Shown: in pieces, positions 33,819-46,819 of the stretch
Position numbering within the stretch: position 1 is the first letter of the stretch
How the letters are laid out: every line of letters begins with the position of its first letter
From: Centroberyx gerrardi
Taxonomy: Eukaryota > Chordata > Actinopteri > Beryciformes > Berycidae
Reading direction: 5' to 3'
Assembly (NCBI RefSeq): GCF_048128805.1
Contig: NC_135999.1
Location: 18,286,190-18,350,189, forward strand
Length of the DNA: 64,000 nucleotides
Made by a program: the position numbers and the translations under genes
The notes under the pieces: generated by a model
What the model saw: the letters and a program-made list of their open reading frames with translations, nothing else
What the model was told of the DNA's origin: nothing
Database searches by the model: none

Positions 33819-33932
33819 ATTGGCTACAGTGCTGACAGTTTGGGCGTGTTCGCTTGACGGTAGACCGTTTTGATTGGCTGTGGAACGAGCGTGGTAAACG
33901 CCTTAGCACTCGCATTTTATTCCTCTGATTGG
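33819..33932 (+). promoter_or_regulatory. tecr promoter 1: three inverted CCAAT boxes
   Basis: ATTGG occurs at 33819-33823, 33873-33877 and 33928-33932, all in the same orientation and spaced 54 and 55 bp. This array ends 53 bp before the ATG of the canonical first exon. NF-Y is the expected binder. Confidence 0.65.
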
Positions 33933-33985
33933 AGGCTGCAGCTGTCACACAGCTTGGATAAAAGGAAGGAGTGCAGGCTGCCAAG

Positions 33986-36900
33986 ATGAAGCACTACGAG
34001 GTAAGTAGTAGCCGTGTAACTCTAAACCCTCAATGGGGAATATTGTTTCCAATTTGACTGTCCAAATCATTATGGAATTATTACTGATTTCTGAAGCATG
34101 AATGTCAGTAGATTGGTAAAATAAAGCTTCAATGTAAGCAATGGTGATCTCATGCTGTTACCACTCCGCCTGTCATGGGCTGGATGCTATGGTCGGGTTT
34201 TGTGGCCTGACGCACGGAATTAACGGTTTTATTGGCCAGTGTTGGAGACATATGAGTCAAGCTGCACCCAAAGTTATAATAAAAGTGTACATGTTGCATA
34301 TTCGTTAGATTCTGGATATCGGCTGTGCGTTTTTTGCGAGATAAAGACAGATCCCTCTCTGTGTTGGAACAATGCAGGCCATCATCGCCACCTCTGGTTA
34401 GAATGAGCCACTGGCGCTCTTATCTTGTTATTACCCAATAATGCAGGTGAACAGTCAAGTGCGCAATCTCAACCTCATTTACCGTTTGGCTGTAATTTTA
34501 ACCCTATTTGCTCGGGTGTGACTTGACTGCACTAGTCTTAACCAGGAGTCATAGTGTAGGCTCTGCTGAGTGACCACTAGCCAGGCCTCAGGTAATATGA
34601 CACATTAGACAAGTGATGCTGCCCCTTTTGTTTTGCACAAAGGCTTCACTGTAGATTGAAAAGGCATTTTAGTATTTTACCATTCTCTTTCATTCATGTA
34701 AAAGTTTCCTATTACTTAGCTTTTGTAGCCTACTGCAGACACTGAAAGTTTCTCTGAATCTGAACAAATAGTTTCGTAAGCACTGAAACCCATCAGACAG
34801 GATTTGAAGCAGCCTGACAGAAACTGCCCCAGCCAGTGGCGTCTTTCCATAGACAAGTGTCTCCTTGGTGGCTAAGAACAGGAGGCTATACCAAGCTTAG
34901 AGAAAAAAAAGTAGAAGCCTGTCGATGCATTATCAAACTAAAGCATTTAAATGTTCAAATATCCAAAGTTGTACTATTGACAGTCTTGACCATGGCTTGG
35001 ACCTAAATTGTAGTGAATGGGTTTTCTGTTCACATCTTGAGACAAGCGCAGCTGTAGTTTCACTAGATGCTCAGCAGGCAGCAGCAGAGAGCTGCATCAC
35101 CCTCACAGTGACACCTGCTGCTGCCTTGCTGCCCTGCTTACACACTCACTAGGACACTGGATGGTTGCGTATACAAAATCTCCAGTCAAATTGTCATTGG
35201 ATCCGTGAAAACATACAAGACCTGTCCACCCAAATTTCACAAATGGTCTCTTACCTTGAATGTGGACAGGAGGCACGGGCAAACCCAGCAGCCATATGCG
35301 TCCACCATACTATAGAAGCCCACTGTTTCAGTGAAAGGTTATTTCTCCCAGCTTCACCCTCAACCCAGAGTGCTTTACCAGGACAGGATGCCACTGGCCA
35401 CCCTGCTAGACAGGGGCTTTATATAGACAAAATGGGGGAGGTACAGTGGTAATGGGTAGGACTGGCACTGAGAGAGGGGAGGACTGAGATGGGGTTGTTT
35501 GCTTGAGAAGAAGTCACAAATACAATATCTGTCATGCTTGTTGTTAGTGTGTGAGTCTTAAGATTTATTTGTACAGTGATAAAACATAGAAATTAAGTTA
35601 TTCAAAGCACCGATAGAAAGTACAAAAAGACAAGATGCAAATTACTTAACCAGAAACCAGAAGAAAGAAATTCATAAAAAGCATCTCACCTCAAACAAGC
35701 AAAAGAAAGAGAGAAACAAACACAGCAAAACAAGTTGTGTGTGTACCTTTATGCATCCCAGGGGGGGAGGTTGTGGTTTGGGGGGTGTTGGCTACACAGA
35801 GGGGAATGCCCTAACTAATCCTTTAGAGTCTGGAGTATTATCACCCCGGTGTGTAAGGAGAGGCTGTCTCCACATGTGAGGATTTTCCACTTGGTGTCAA
35901 GATACTACAGGCTGTAAAAGACAGGTGGGTTACGTATGGGAGACCCCAACCTTGTTCAGCCAAGTGTCTCTCCGGACTGGAGCAGTGATGGCTGTGGATG
36001 ACCTGAGGAAGTCCGACAGACAAGTTGACTGACTGAATGACAGTATTTCAAAGTCTAGTCAACACTGAGCCAATGACGTCACTACATAGGGGTAAGGGTG
36101 GGGGGAGGGGGTCAGCAGGGAGAGGGCCGGTTATGCAGAGCCAGCAGTAGACGTTTATATTTAGCTGGGGAGAGGAAGAGAGGGGGGTCAAACTGGGGAG
36201 GAGGAGGAGGGGGGGATTCTGTTTGTCATAATGCCACCCCCCCCCCCCCCCTCCCTCTTCCCTCTTGGCTGAGGTTTGTGGGGTGGCAGGGGTCCTCAGG
36301 TGTCTTTTGGGGTGGGGTTATATTTCAAAACCAATTTACTGCAGCCTTGAAATGTGGCTATTACTGATCAATGTTGTACAAACTTCCTTCATCAGACATA
36401 ATCAGATGATCTACCGTGAATAATTTGCCAGGGGAATCGGGCATTCCGACGTATGTGACTGTACACACGCGTGCTGCGTGTCTCCACGCCGCAGGGGGTC
36501 GGCTGGCAGTTAAATAAAGCAGCGTGCCAAAAGTGAAGGAATGAGAGGGAGGCAAAGCGGGAGGGAGGGTGAGAGAATGACAGAAAGGAAGAACAGGGAG
36601 GGGTAGAGGAGCAGGGGGGAGAGATATTTATTTCCACAGCTGAGTGCTGCCCCTCTCCTCTCTGCCTTTGCGTGGATCTGGGATAGTCAGTTGAGAGGTG
36701 GAGAGTGGGGAGAGAACCAAGGGGAAGAAGGGAATAAACTGAGTCCAGGAGGAGGAGAGTGGATATGGATGCCCTAGCTCTAGAGGCCACCAGCCCGAAG
36801 AAGCCGGCTAATGGGGCAGCGGCCGCTGCACCGGCGGCGGCCTCCGCCCCATCCAAACGTAAGCCTGCTAAGAAAGCTAAAAAAGCTGTTGTTTTCTTTG

Positions 36901-39900
36901 AGGTGGAGATACTGGATGCCAAGACAAAGGACAAGCTCTGCTTCCTGGACAAGGTAAGAACTCCCTTCTCTTTTTCATTTGGCTGTAAGAGTTTTCATCC
37001 TTATGTAAGTTAAAGCATGCTCATTGACCTTACTAACCCCAGCTCTCCCAGAAGTCTTTCCGATGACTGTGTGTGCACATTTAACCGTCCTTGGGTCTGT
37101 GCAGTGTGTCTGTATGTTTACTAAATGCAACAGGTGCAATTTGGCTGGGCATATAGTAGTACTGTAAAACGTCTGCCAGGGCTATGTGTATTCCAGAAAG
37201 ATCTTTTCTGGAACATGTAGAGCTACTGCAGCTTTAGCATTCACTATCGAGACCTTCATATATGAAACTAGATTGATATGAAAAAAAGTAATTGAGGCTG
37301 TTATGCAGATCTAGAAAAAACATGTTTGGACCAAAAGGCTTTAAGTGGAGAAACTCTTGGACAGCATGACCAGATTTAGTTTGTTGTTGTTGTTTGGTAT
37401 ATTATTTATGTTATTTTATTTTATTTGACCTTAAGAAATGTATACTAAGACAATAGTTTAATTTAAGTGTCTTCTTAAAAAAAATCCAAACACAGTAAGT
37501 TGAGTTGTTAGTCTCCCATTTAGGTACTGGTGATTTTTTTATTTTATTTTTTCAATTATTTGGACTAGATATTTTTGCAGGTAATGTCCACACATTGGAC
37601 ATTGATGGTGAGTAGAAAATGTTATGTCACAGGAGCAGTAGTTGTAGCTTTCATTTGCCATGTTCTTCCAGAGTGTTGCAAATTTAAATCTCATTGGTGG
37701 GGTTTGAAAGTATAAAGAGTTTTAAAGGGTTGCAATATTTACAGATGTTTCATTCTAGTCGGGTTTATTTTTTTATTAGTGCTAGGGCAGTGTGTTATTG
37801 CTGTCAGATTTAAGCTGTTACAGTCAGGACCAAAAGGTATCACGGCTGTATTAGCCAGATTTAGTTTGATCGTTCTAAGCCTATTGTCATATCAAGCGAA
37901 TTTAGCTTATTGTTAGTGCTTGGCCTGTGAGTTGTTATTGTTGAGTTTAATTTGTTAGTCCAAGGCCTGTAAGTTATTACTGTTGTATTAAGCAGGTTTA
38001 GTTTGTTGTTAGTGCTAGGCCTGTTGATATATAGAGTTGCATTAGCCAGGTTTACAGTGGTGTTACCCTGTTAGTCAGGACAGTCTCGGCTTATCAAAGG
38101 CTGTTCCTCAGGACCATGAGATATCAGGTGCCATCCTTGCTGGATTACCATAGCTTTCTACCCAGTTGTCAGCTTAGCAGAGTTTCCATGGCGACGGCAT
38201 CCATGATCTTAACACCTGGTGAGAGGCAGTTTCACAGATATGACTGATATAGATCTAGATCTGGACAGAGGCCCCTGCGGGGGAATGGTTTTATAAAGTA
38301 GGTTAACACAACTGAACTGGCACTTCAGCTGAGTGAGAAATAAGGTTAAGGTCCAATATCATGTCTGGGTCAGGGTTATAGATTGAGTAATTTGTTCAGT
38401 AATACTGAACAAAGCATGTAGAAATAATGGAAAGTAAAGAGAAGAGGGTTGGAGAGAGATATAGTCTCAGTGATGTCATCATGCTGTCTGGGCCCAAGTG
38501 GCTGAGCTCCTTGTCTGGAATATCAACCCTGCCTGTGCATACGTTGTGAACTTGAAAATGGCCTGTGGTGTTCAGGTGGACCTCATCAATAGCTAAATTA
38601 TGTATAGTTCACCTCTTCAGTCTGCCACAGATGCATAAGTTCACACAAAGTCTGTGAGGAGGCTGTTGAGGATTCAGATACAAGTTCTGGGTTCAGGACT
38701 TGTACAGCATTTTTGGGGTAGAGTTTGGGGTGGAATTAGCAGATAATTTTAATCTGTAAATTATCTACTTAATCTGTTAAACATGTTATTCTTTCTGGGC
38801 ATTGAAATACTTCTGAGCATTGAAATGGGGTGACCATGAACAAAATGATCTGTAGTTCTTTAACTGTTCATCCACACGTCCTGAAAATGCCCTAAAATGA
38901 AAATTATTCAGGCCAATTTCTGCTGAACATAATTATTAGAGTGGCACTACCAGACTCTTTATATTGGACTGTGTCATACAGTTCTTTGGTACAGTGTTGA
39001 ATAAATGGGTGACTTATTACATGTCTGGGTCCTGGACTATTATACCAGCCAAAAGCCAATGCCCTCCCATAAGCACGAAACTTACAAATTCGCAGGAGTT
39101 CATCCAGTGGATCAAATTCCAATGGAGTTCAGTGGGAGTAATGGTTTAATACTAGTTTGCCAATGAATGTATCAAGACACTCTAAAAGCAAACGCTCATG
39201 TGCCATATCATTTTGTTCAGTCCAGTAGGGGCTTTCACACACCTTGGATTTATGAGCTCACCTTGAAAAATATTAACTACAGAGTAACACATTTGCAAAG
39301 TTATTGTTTTTTCTTGGTTTAATCTGATCACATATCAGACCTTTGCCTGGACAGTGAACTTAATGATGCCCTTATATTTAGATCAACATTTTCACAAAAG
39401 CATCTTAGTTGCATCTTAATACCTTTCTCCTATTTCAGGCCAACAGACACAGATAGACGTACTGCTAAAGGTTTTGGGAAACTTGATGTCATAAATATCA
39501 AAGGCTTGAGAGAATTTTGATGCAGATGTCGGTGGTGCTATAATGGTCTCTAACAAGCAACAGGGTAAACCTCTGGGATGTCATAATGGTGTCCAGTGCA
39601 GATAGATTGTTTTCAGGTGAATCTAGCAAAAGAGTGCAGCAGGTTAGCACTGAATCTGCTTTGATTTTTGATAAATGAGTAAAAGTAAACAAGAGTCTCA
39701 GTCATCAAACCCAGCATCCACTTCCTGTGTTTCTACTGCAGATTTTTCCATATAGTTAAATTGGAATATTTGTAAGGCAAAAAGTCATTAAAGTTGTTTA
39801 TCTTGAAGATCTGTCATATGATCATGATGAATGGAACGTGGGTTTGATAAGTCAGATCCTTGTTGAATTATAAAGAGAACCATGGGGAACATGGGATAGT

Positions 39901-42900
39901 GGCACTCCAAAAATCCAGAAAACAGCAAGACTCGGTCTCAGTTTACAATTTTGTTTTAATTTTTGGCTTCATCACACGTTTCGGCATAAAGCCTTCCTCA
40001 GAGCACCTTGTTGAATTATATAAATTCAGGCAGCCTTACATTACATACTGCCTGAGAGTAATTAGACCTAAGTGTAGTTACAGCCGAATCCTCCAGGAGA
40101 TTAAAATGCCAAAAATTGTTTCACAATTCTAGAAAAAAATATTTGACTTCATATTCATATTTAGGACTACTTTATGAATATTATATTAAAATGTTCAAAT
40201 ACTTTTGGTCCCCGAGAAATTGGGAAATCATTGATACAAAAGGATTATGTATGGATTCATGAGAGTATAGAGCTAAAACCTTAAAGAACATCTTGAAAAC
40301 TACAGAGTCGACCATACTTATAACTTTGATGGATTTATTTCTAACTATCAATAAAAAGTAGATAGCCACCTGTTGGCAGACAGTGGTTTTGTTAGCCCAT
40401 TAGTGAAGGGTCTCAGGGGGCTATGTAGAGTCTAAGCTGCCTCAACCCAAACGGATAATGCCATTTGATCAGATAATGGGGATGCGGTGATGACTTTAAA
40501 TAACCTGACTCAACCTCAATCCTCTGGGTTTCACTGCTCTATTACTCCTTCCTGTAATAGCTGTGTGCGTCTGTGTGTGCGTCTGTGTGTTCATGTGTCT
40601 ATGTATTTTTCCATTTTGTTGTCATTATGTTTATATTTGGGGTAGTTTTGCCATTGCTGGCAGACTGGCACAAGGTCGGGTATTTTGGCTGTGTGCATGC
40701 GTGCGCGCTTGGGGACTTTGAAGCCCTAATACCAGCTGTTAAATGGCCTATGTCCATGGGGTGTGGGCACAGCCAGAGCTAAATTTACCACTAATCACCG
40801 ACATGAATGGAAAACAGGAGCATTATCTATTCCTTTGTGTGTGTGTGTATGCGCATGTTCTCTGTGTCCCCCCACTTAATACCTTGTTATTTGCAGGTTG
40901 AGCCAAATGCCACTATCGGGGAGATCAAGTCGATGTTCCACAAGAGCCGTGAGTGTCATCTCTCTGCTGGCATGCTAAAGCCTCATAAATCAGATTCATG
41001 ATGAAGGAAATCCCCTAAGCAGCACAGACAACACAGACAAACTGATTAATTACTCTCTGTGTCCATCCCTCTTTTTCAGATCCTCAGTGGTACCCAGCCA
41101 GACAGTCCATTCGCCTCGACCCCAGTAAGACAGCTGAAGCTTGATGGTTTTCCGTATCATCTAGTGAATGTAGTAGTGCCCGTCTCCTAAAAATAAGTGT
41201 GTGTGTGTGTGTGTGTGTTCCAGAGGGGAAGTCTCTGAAGGATGAGGATGTTCTCCAGCATCTCCCTGTGGGAACCACCGCAACCTTCTACTTCAGAGAC
41301 CTCGGAGCCCAGATCAGCTGGGTCACAGTGAGTATACACACACAGACCGCATCCAAAGACAGGAACGGTCATGCTTTGACAATTAGGCAGAGGGGCTGGA
41401 GTCTTGACAAGCCCACATAGATCAGAGTGTGTGTGGGATCAAGTGGAGCTATACTGAGATTTCCCCCTGGGCAAGAAGAGAGTGTGTAGGGGAAAAGTTT
41501 CCTCTTGACCTCAAGGTTAATTTGCTTTGGAGAGGTTCACTATGAAAGTTCCTGTCATATTGACTTTACTGGGAACTGGCAGAGAGGCAGGTAGTGACAG
41601 AGAGAGAGAGAACAAGGGGAGGGAAGATGGTGAATGGTGGGGGCGAAAGGAGAGGTTGTATGGCTGCAGGTGTCTGTCAGAGAAAGAGAGACAATGCAAG
41701 ATATTTATGTTTCTTATATGTCGGCCAGCCAATTTATTAATGGTATGACAAGATGGAAAGAGGGCTAGTGAAAGCATAAAATGAATACAGGTATATGATC
41801 AGAATTTGTGTTTGTATATATGAATTAACCTGAGAGTCCGATGCTGAGGGAGAGGGAAACGTAAACTTCACTGGCACTGGATTATCTGTAACAGTTCTGC
41901 CTCTTCTGTCCTTCTTTCCGTCTTTTTCTCAGGTCTTCCTGACAGAGTATGCCGGTCCTCTGCTCATCTATCTGATGTTTTACTTCCGGGTTCCCTTCAT
42001 CTACGCACCCAAATATGACTTCACCACCAGTAAACACTGGGTCGTACAGTGAGTGTCTCCAACACGGCTCCTCTAAATTATGCATGTCACACTGAAGACA
42101 TGCCGCATTTTGGGGTGCTCCCCTGGGTGCTCCAAGTTCAACATGTCTCAACTTTAGCCGCACTGCGAATTACGTCAATGTGAAAATAGCCCTTGAAACC
42201 CTATCTAGGCAGAGCTGTTGGACAAGATAAACTCTCCATGCTCTCTTCTTCCTAGAAGGATGTCATGTCATGCACCAACATTCTCTGTTTCAGAATGGGC
42301 TCACTTTCTTTTGTCCATTTCTACTTTTAACAATGCTATCCCCTTGATTTCTTCAGGTTAGGTAGCTAGCGCTAATCAGATAGTGTTAAGATAGCGAGAA
42401 TGAGCTCTTGCTCTACAGCTGCACAGTGCAAGATAAAAGCGTCCTATATGATCACAGTCTAATGTAGTTGTCTCTGCTTTTTTCCAGTCTGGCTTGTATG
42501 TGTCACTCCTTCCACTACGTAAAGAGGCTGCTGGAGACGCTCTTTGTCCATCGCTTCTCTCATGGAACCATGCCATTACGCAACATCTTTAAGGTGAGAC
42601 ACGACAGTAATTCCAGCCTGACATCACTCTGACCCAGTGACTGATGGCAGTCACAGTGAACAGATGACATTCACGGTGAACACTAATTGATCCTATCCTA
42701 TTCCATCCCACTCCCTGGCTCAGTCAGTTCATTAGCGGCGCTACACTGCCAATGAGCTGATGGATACAAGGATGTAATGTGGGTTGTATCAAATTTGTAT
42801 AAGAAACTGCTGAGTCTGTGTCTTGAGAACCTAAATATGACCCTGCCACCACAAGTCTTGGTGAGGTGATGTGAGTAGTAGTAGTAACAGTGGTGCAGTG

Positions 42901-44460
42901 ATTGTTCCACCCTGAACCTCTCTGTGTTTCAGAACTGTACCTACTACTGGGGCTTTGCTGCATGGATGGCCTACTATATCAATCACCCACTGTATACACC
43001 ACCCAGTGAGTATGCATGCACACACACACAAACACGCACATACTAGAGCAGTTTATCATTTTATACTCCAGTACTTACCATATGTTAACTGTGAGTGTCT
43101 TGTTGCAGTCTATGGGGAGCAACAAATAAGACTGGCCCTCATCATATTCCTGGTAAGAACCTCTCTGTCTTGCCCTCGACACTTTGTTCTGCAGATTTTT
43201 TTGGATAAATGTAAATAAACATGTCATTAGCTCTAGCTGGCCATGTAAATGGTATATTTGTCTTTCTTTGACATCCTCAGAAGCGAACAATCAGTAGTTG
43301 TCAAGAGCTTTTTCATAACAAGTCCCTGATTTCCAGCTTTTCCATAATATACTCTGTAAGATCTCAGTATTTACCCCCTGGTCTGCTGCCCCAGTAACAA
43401 TGTTTTCATCCTCAGTTCTGTCAGATCGGCAACTTCTCCATCCACATTGCTCTCAGGAACCTTCGTCCACCAGGTACACAACACCTGTCGCACATGCACA
43501 TTTGCCTGTCACTCATATACATAAAGGCATAAATAGTTAAAGCATTAGTTAGTTAAAAGCAATTCTGGCTACAGTAAATGTTAAGCCCATTTTCCAGCAT
43601 ACCCTCTCTCCCGTTCCTGTGTATTTTTAACATGCTTTTACCAGAGAAACAGTTATCATGTGACTTATTTCCCTACCTCTAGACACCATTCACTTTCACT
43701 GGGCGTGGGCACTTTGACCACACCTTTAGATTTTAGACTGGACCAAGGGAAGAATGAGGATGAGAGAACCCTTTGGAAAATAGACTTAGCACTCACTATG
43801 GCCAGAATTATCCTTGAAGTTACAGGCTGCACCTGCAACTTCCTTCCCACATGAATCAAACACTCAAATCAACATTTTGACTCAGAGCTTCCTCACCCTC
43901 TTCCTCAACCCATTTCCTCTCTTCCCCCAGGCTCTAAGACCAGGAAGATTCCCTACCCAACTAAGAACCCCTTCACCTGGATCTTCCTACTGGTCTCTTG
44001 CCCCAACTACACCTACGAAGTAAGACACGCTTTATTAATCACTTTGGTGGCTGATAGTGTTTTCTGTAGGGCAAGTAAAATCTGAGTTTTGTAACAGTGC
44101 ATTAACAAGACATTTAGTCAGAAACAGGGACACAGTTGCATGTTTCACCCATTTAATAGGTAATGGGTCCACCTCTAGACTGTCTTGATGTAGTGAACCC
44201 TGGAAGCTTTGTTACTGTTATACATACAGCTGCTGCCCTCTGGTGGTAACGGTGTGTGTGTCACGTCTCTCCTCTTCCTCCTGTAGCTGGGCTCCTGGCT
44301 CGGCTTCACACTGATGACCCAGTGCCTGCCGGTGGCCTTCTTCACCCTGGTGGGTTTCATCCAGATGACGGTGTGGGCCAAGGGGAAGCACCGCAGCTAC
44401 CTGAAGGAGTTCCGCGACTACCCCCCCCTCCGCTCACCTATCCTGCCCTTCATTTTGTAG
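33986..44460 (+). CDS. tecr: Trans-2,3-enoyl-CoA reductase (canonical and long isoforms)
   Basis: ER membrane enzyme that performs the last, NADPH-dependent step of the very-long-chain fatty acid elongation cycle. Canonical exons: 33986-34000 (MKHYE), 36903-36953, 40897-40948, 41080-41124, 41224-41327, 41933-42048, 42488-42593, 42933-43005, 43109-43152, 43416-43473, 43931-44019, 44287-44460, giving 308 residues, the same as human TECR. The N-terminus is ubiquitin-like ([17 protein letters not shown]). The membrane-embedded reductase follows, with [31 protein letters not shown] and SCPNYTYE. It ends PFIL; human TECR ends PFLL. A second first exon (36765-36953) gives a 349-residue isoform. All splice sites are GT-AG. 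It is divergent to dnajb1 and convergent with ndufb7, as in human. Confidence 0.95.
36155..36164 (+). promoter_or_regulatory. MEF2-type site upstream of tecr alternative exon
   Basis: TTATATTTAG fits the MEF2 consensus YTAWWWWTAR exactly and is about 600 bp upstream of the alternative ATG. CAGCTG E-boxes are also nearby (for example about 36639). It suggests muscle-biased use of the second promoter; this is inference only. Confidence 0.35.
36765..36953 (+). CDS. tecr: tecr alternative first coding exon (long isoform)
   Basis: It starts at the first ATG after an upstream in-frame GTG and encodes [17 protein letters not shown], an Ala-rich run, then [16 protein letters not shown], and reads straight into [17 protein letters not shown]. 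The last 51 bases are identical with canonical exon 2. The codons for AVVFFE (GCTGTTGTTTTCTTTGAG) end in TTTGAG, which is the 3' splice acceptor used when the upstream MKHYE exon is joined. The Ala/Lys/Pro-rich extension resembles in composition the N-termini of essential myosin light chains. Confidence 0.75.
37780..38060. repeat. Degenerate minisatellite in tecr intron
   Basis: Diverged units built on GGCCTGTRAGTTRTTAYTGTT and TTTAGTTTGTTGTTAGTGCT recur four or five times. The units are about 60 bp and imperfect. Confidence 0.5.
39940..40130. mobile_element. Dispersed repeat with CACGTTTCGGC motif
   Basis: TTTTGGCTTCATCACACGTT, then TCGGCATAAAGCCTTCCTCA. A similar segment (TAACGCGTTTCGGTATTAC, then ACCTTCATCACAGCA) lies at about 46075-46105, and a reverse version (GACCGAAACGTTG) at about 16270. 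Probably one retroposon-like family, not named here. Confidence 0.45.
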
Positions 44461-46771
44461 AGGACTACATGGCAACTCCCTCTTCCCATCCAACTTGCCC
44501 CCTTTGTAGGAGCCAAGTACACCCCCCCCCACCCTTAACCCTAACTGATCTATCTCTCCTCTGAAAAGAACAAGATTCCCTCCCTCTTTCCCTCCTCCAA
44601 CATCTACACTGGAACTGATTAGACTGACCTGGAAAGAATTCAACTCTGTCCCCTTTTTCTTTTCTTTTTTTTCCTGTACCCAATTCTGTCCTCCTCCCAA
44701 TTCATGCCCTTATTCCCTGCCATGTTAAGGGAAAATGTACAACGCTCTGGTGTGTTTTTTTGCAAACAAACAACCCATTCTGATTGGCTATCATGAATTA
44801 TCTGTGTCTGAGCTTCCAGCTGTAATTCTGATCTTGAATGACGGACACAGTAGGAGAGAGTGAGATGTCCGACCACTCTGATCTCATCTAACAGTGTTGT
44901 TTTTTGGGCTGAATCTGCATCTGGTGAAGAAATAGTATTCAACAAATCTTAAACTGTTTAGTTTTGATATCCATGAATCCAATTTGAAAACATGACAACC
45001 TTGTGGTTGTGCTTTCTTTTGGGACTTGAATTTTGTTGATGTCTGACAAAGTAATTTATTAAAAAAAGGTTAACCAAAATGTTGTTGCCTTGCTCAGTTG
45101 TGTACTCACAAAATATTACAGGTGTCATTCTGGTTGTAAAGCTTCTTCTCAAGGCGAGTCTCTCCCAACCTCAAATCAACAAGTCCTGTCCAACAATTAA
45201 GCCAATTCCAAAGCACACTCTGAAATGGATTGAGGACAGTATTTCTACCAAAGGAGAGTTTACCCAACACCATCATGTCTTGTTACATGCACAATTTGTT
45301 CTACATGATATAGTAAGAAACCTCATGACAGTATTTGCCCTGCAATTAATGGGGCTCATTCACAAAACTTTTCTTTAAGAAGGTTTCTGTCGCTGATGCA
45401 AAAATGGGTTTAACAAGAACTTCTGGAAATCAGAAATATAAGTTTGATTGACTGAGGCTCCTACAAAGAAAGCTGTTATTTTTAAGTGTCAGATCAGGAA
45501 GAACACACACCGAAAAATAAAAGTGGCAAGAAATTACAAATACTGTAAATGCTGTATCATCTGAGCCCCCACACATTTGATAGAATAATAAAGAAATGGT
45601 TTGATATGAAATTAGCCAATGCATATATACATAATTAACATATTAGTCTACATTTCCTTAGTTCAGATAGCCTATACGTAAAAAATCATGATTATACCAA
45701 TGGCATTTGCAAAATTTCTTTAAAACCAAAAAAATCTTTAACCATAAACAACTGGTTTACATCTGGCATAATGTCTACAAAAGAATAAATCTCTTGAGCA
45801 AATCTGACCATAAGAACATTTCAGATTACTGGAGACTTTTGCGTGTACCAAAGAAAAAAGATAAATAGAGAATAAAAGGATTGAATGCTGAATGCTTTGC
45901 GAAATTCAAAATAGAAACGGGTGCGCTTCTTCCAAAAGGCTACTTTGTAGCTGGGTGCTGGACTTCAATGATAAGAGTTAGAGTTGAAAGAAAGCAGCAC
46001 ACCAATAATAAAAAAGAATATAACGAAGAAGACGTCAACTCATTTTCACCAATTTATTTTTTGGCCGTGACTGCTAACGCGTTTCGGTATTACACCTTCA
46101 TCACAGCAGTGCTTTGTGAAATTGTTTGTGAGCACAATTTAAGATAAAATCTGTTCATACGATTGGTAGTTGAAGGAAAATAATAGTTATGTCACAATGT
46201 ATGCCATTGTAGATAGTTTAATATTTAGTGTAACATTACCAGTAGTGTCAACAATTGACTTTGGAATGGATGTTTAGCTTTGATAATTGTCAGGAACAAA
46301 TCTAAGTGCATCTGCAAGTGTGATTTCAAAGGACAAGTCATGATGGTAGGTGGGAAGATTACTGATATAGTCTTTCCATACAGGATGAAATCTGTAGGTG
46401 CTTATGTAAAAAATGCATCACAACATTAAAATTGTCCAGGATTACAAAATATTTTCTGTAAAGAGTAAAGTCACTAAAGCCACTTTTACAGCTGAAAGGT
46501 ATAAATGGTTCAACTGGGCTATAAATACTACTACTTCCCTATTGATTAGACTCTAGATGAGTCGTCATGTAAAGAAGTTCACTAACATTTCAAGATGAAT
46601 TTCACATCTCATTTGCACTTTGGTTAACCAGCTACTAAGATCACTGACAAACTTCTGATTTTGCAATTTGCTGACCATCTGTATTAAACTGTTGGGTGAT
46701 ATTGTCAACTAGAGGATTACTGGATGTCTTGACATCAATAAAACTCTGGGTGGTGGAGCTAAACAAGATTG
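44461..46771. other. tecr 3' UTR and convergent spacer to ndufb7
   Basis: No coding sequence was recognised. The segment holds the tecr 3' UTR. Candidate AATAAA signals lie near 45516 and 45587, but the one used cannot be told. A dispersed repeat sits at about 46020-46115. Confidence 0.5.
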
Positions 46772-46777
46772 TTTATT
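46772..46777 (-). terminator. ndufb7 polyadenylation signal
   Basis: AATAAA on the minus strand, about 45 bp after the ndufb7 stop codon, giving a very short 3' UTR typical of nuclear OXPHOS genes. Confidence 0.7.
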
Positions 46778-46819
46778 AAGGACAGCAGCAGGTATATACA
46801 GAGAGGAAGAAGGGTCAGA

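Noticed and set aside
33958-33965. ATAAAAGG as the TATA box of tecr promoter 1
   Set aside because: It lies only about 20 bp before the ATG, which would put initiation at or beyond the start codon.
36392-36952. 186-residue minus-strand frame
   Set aside because: Shadow of the GC-rich tecr alternative exon and its 5' UTR; no similarity or splice logic.
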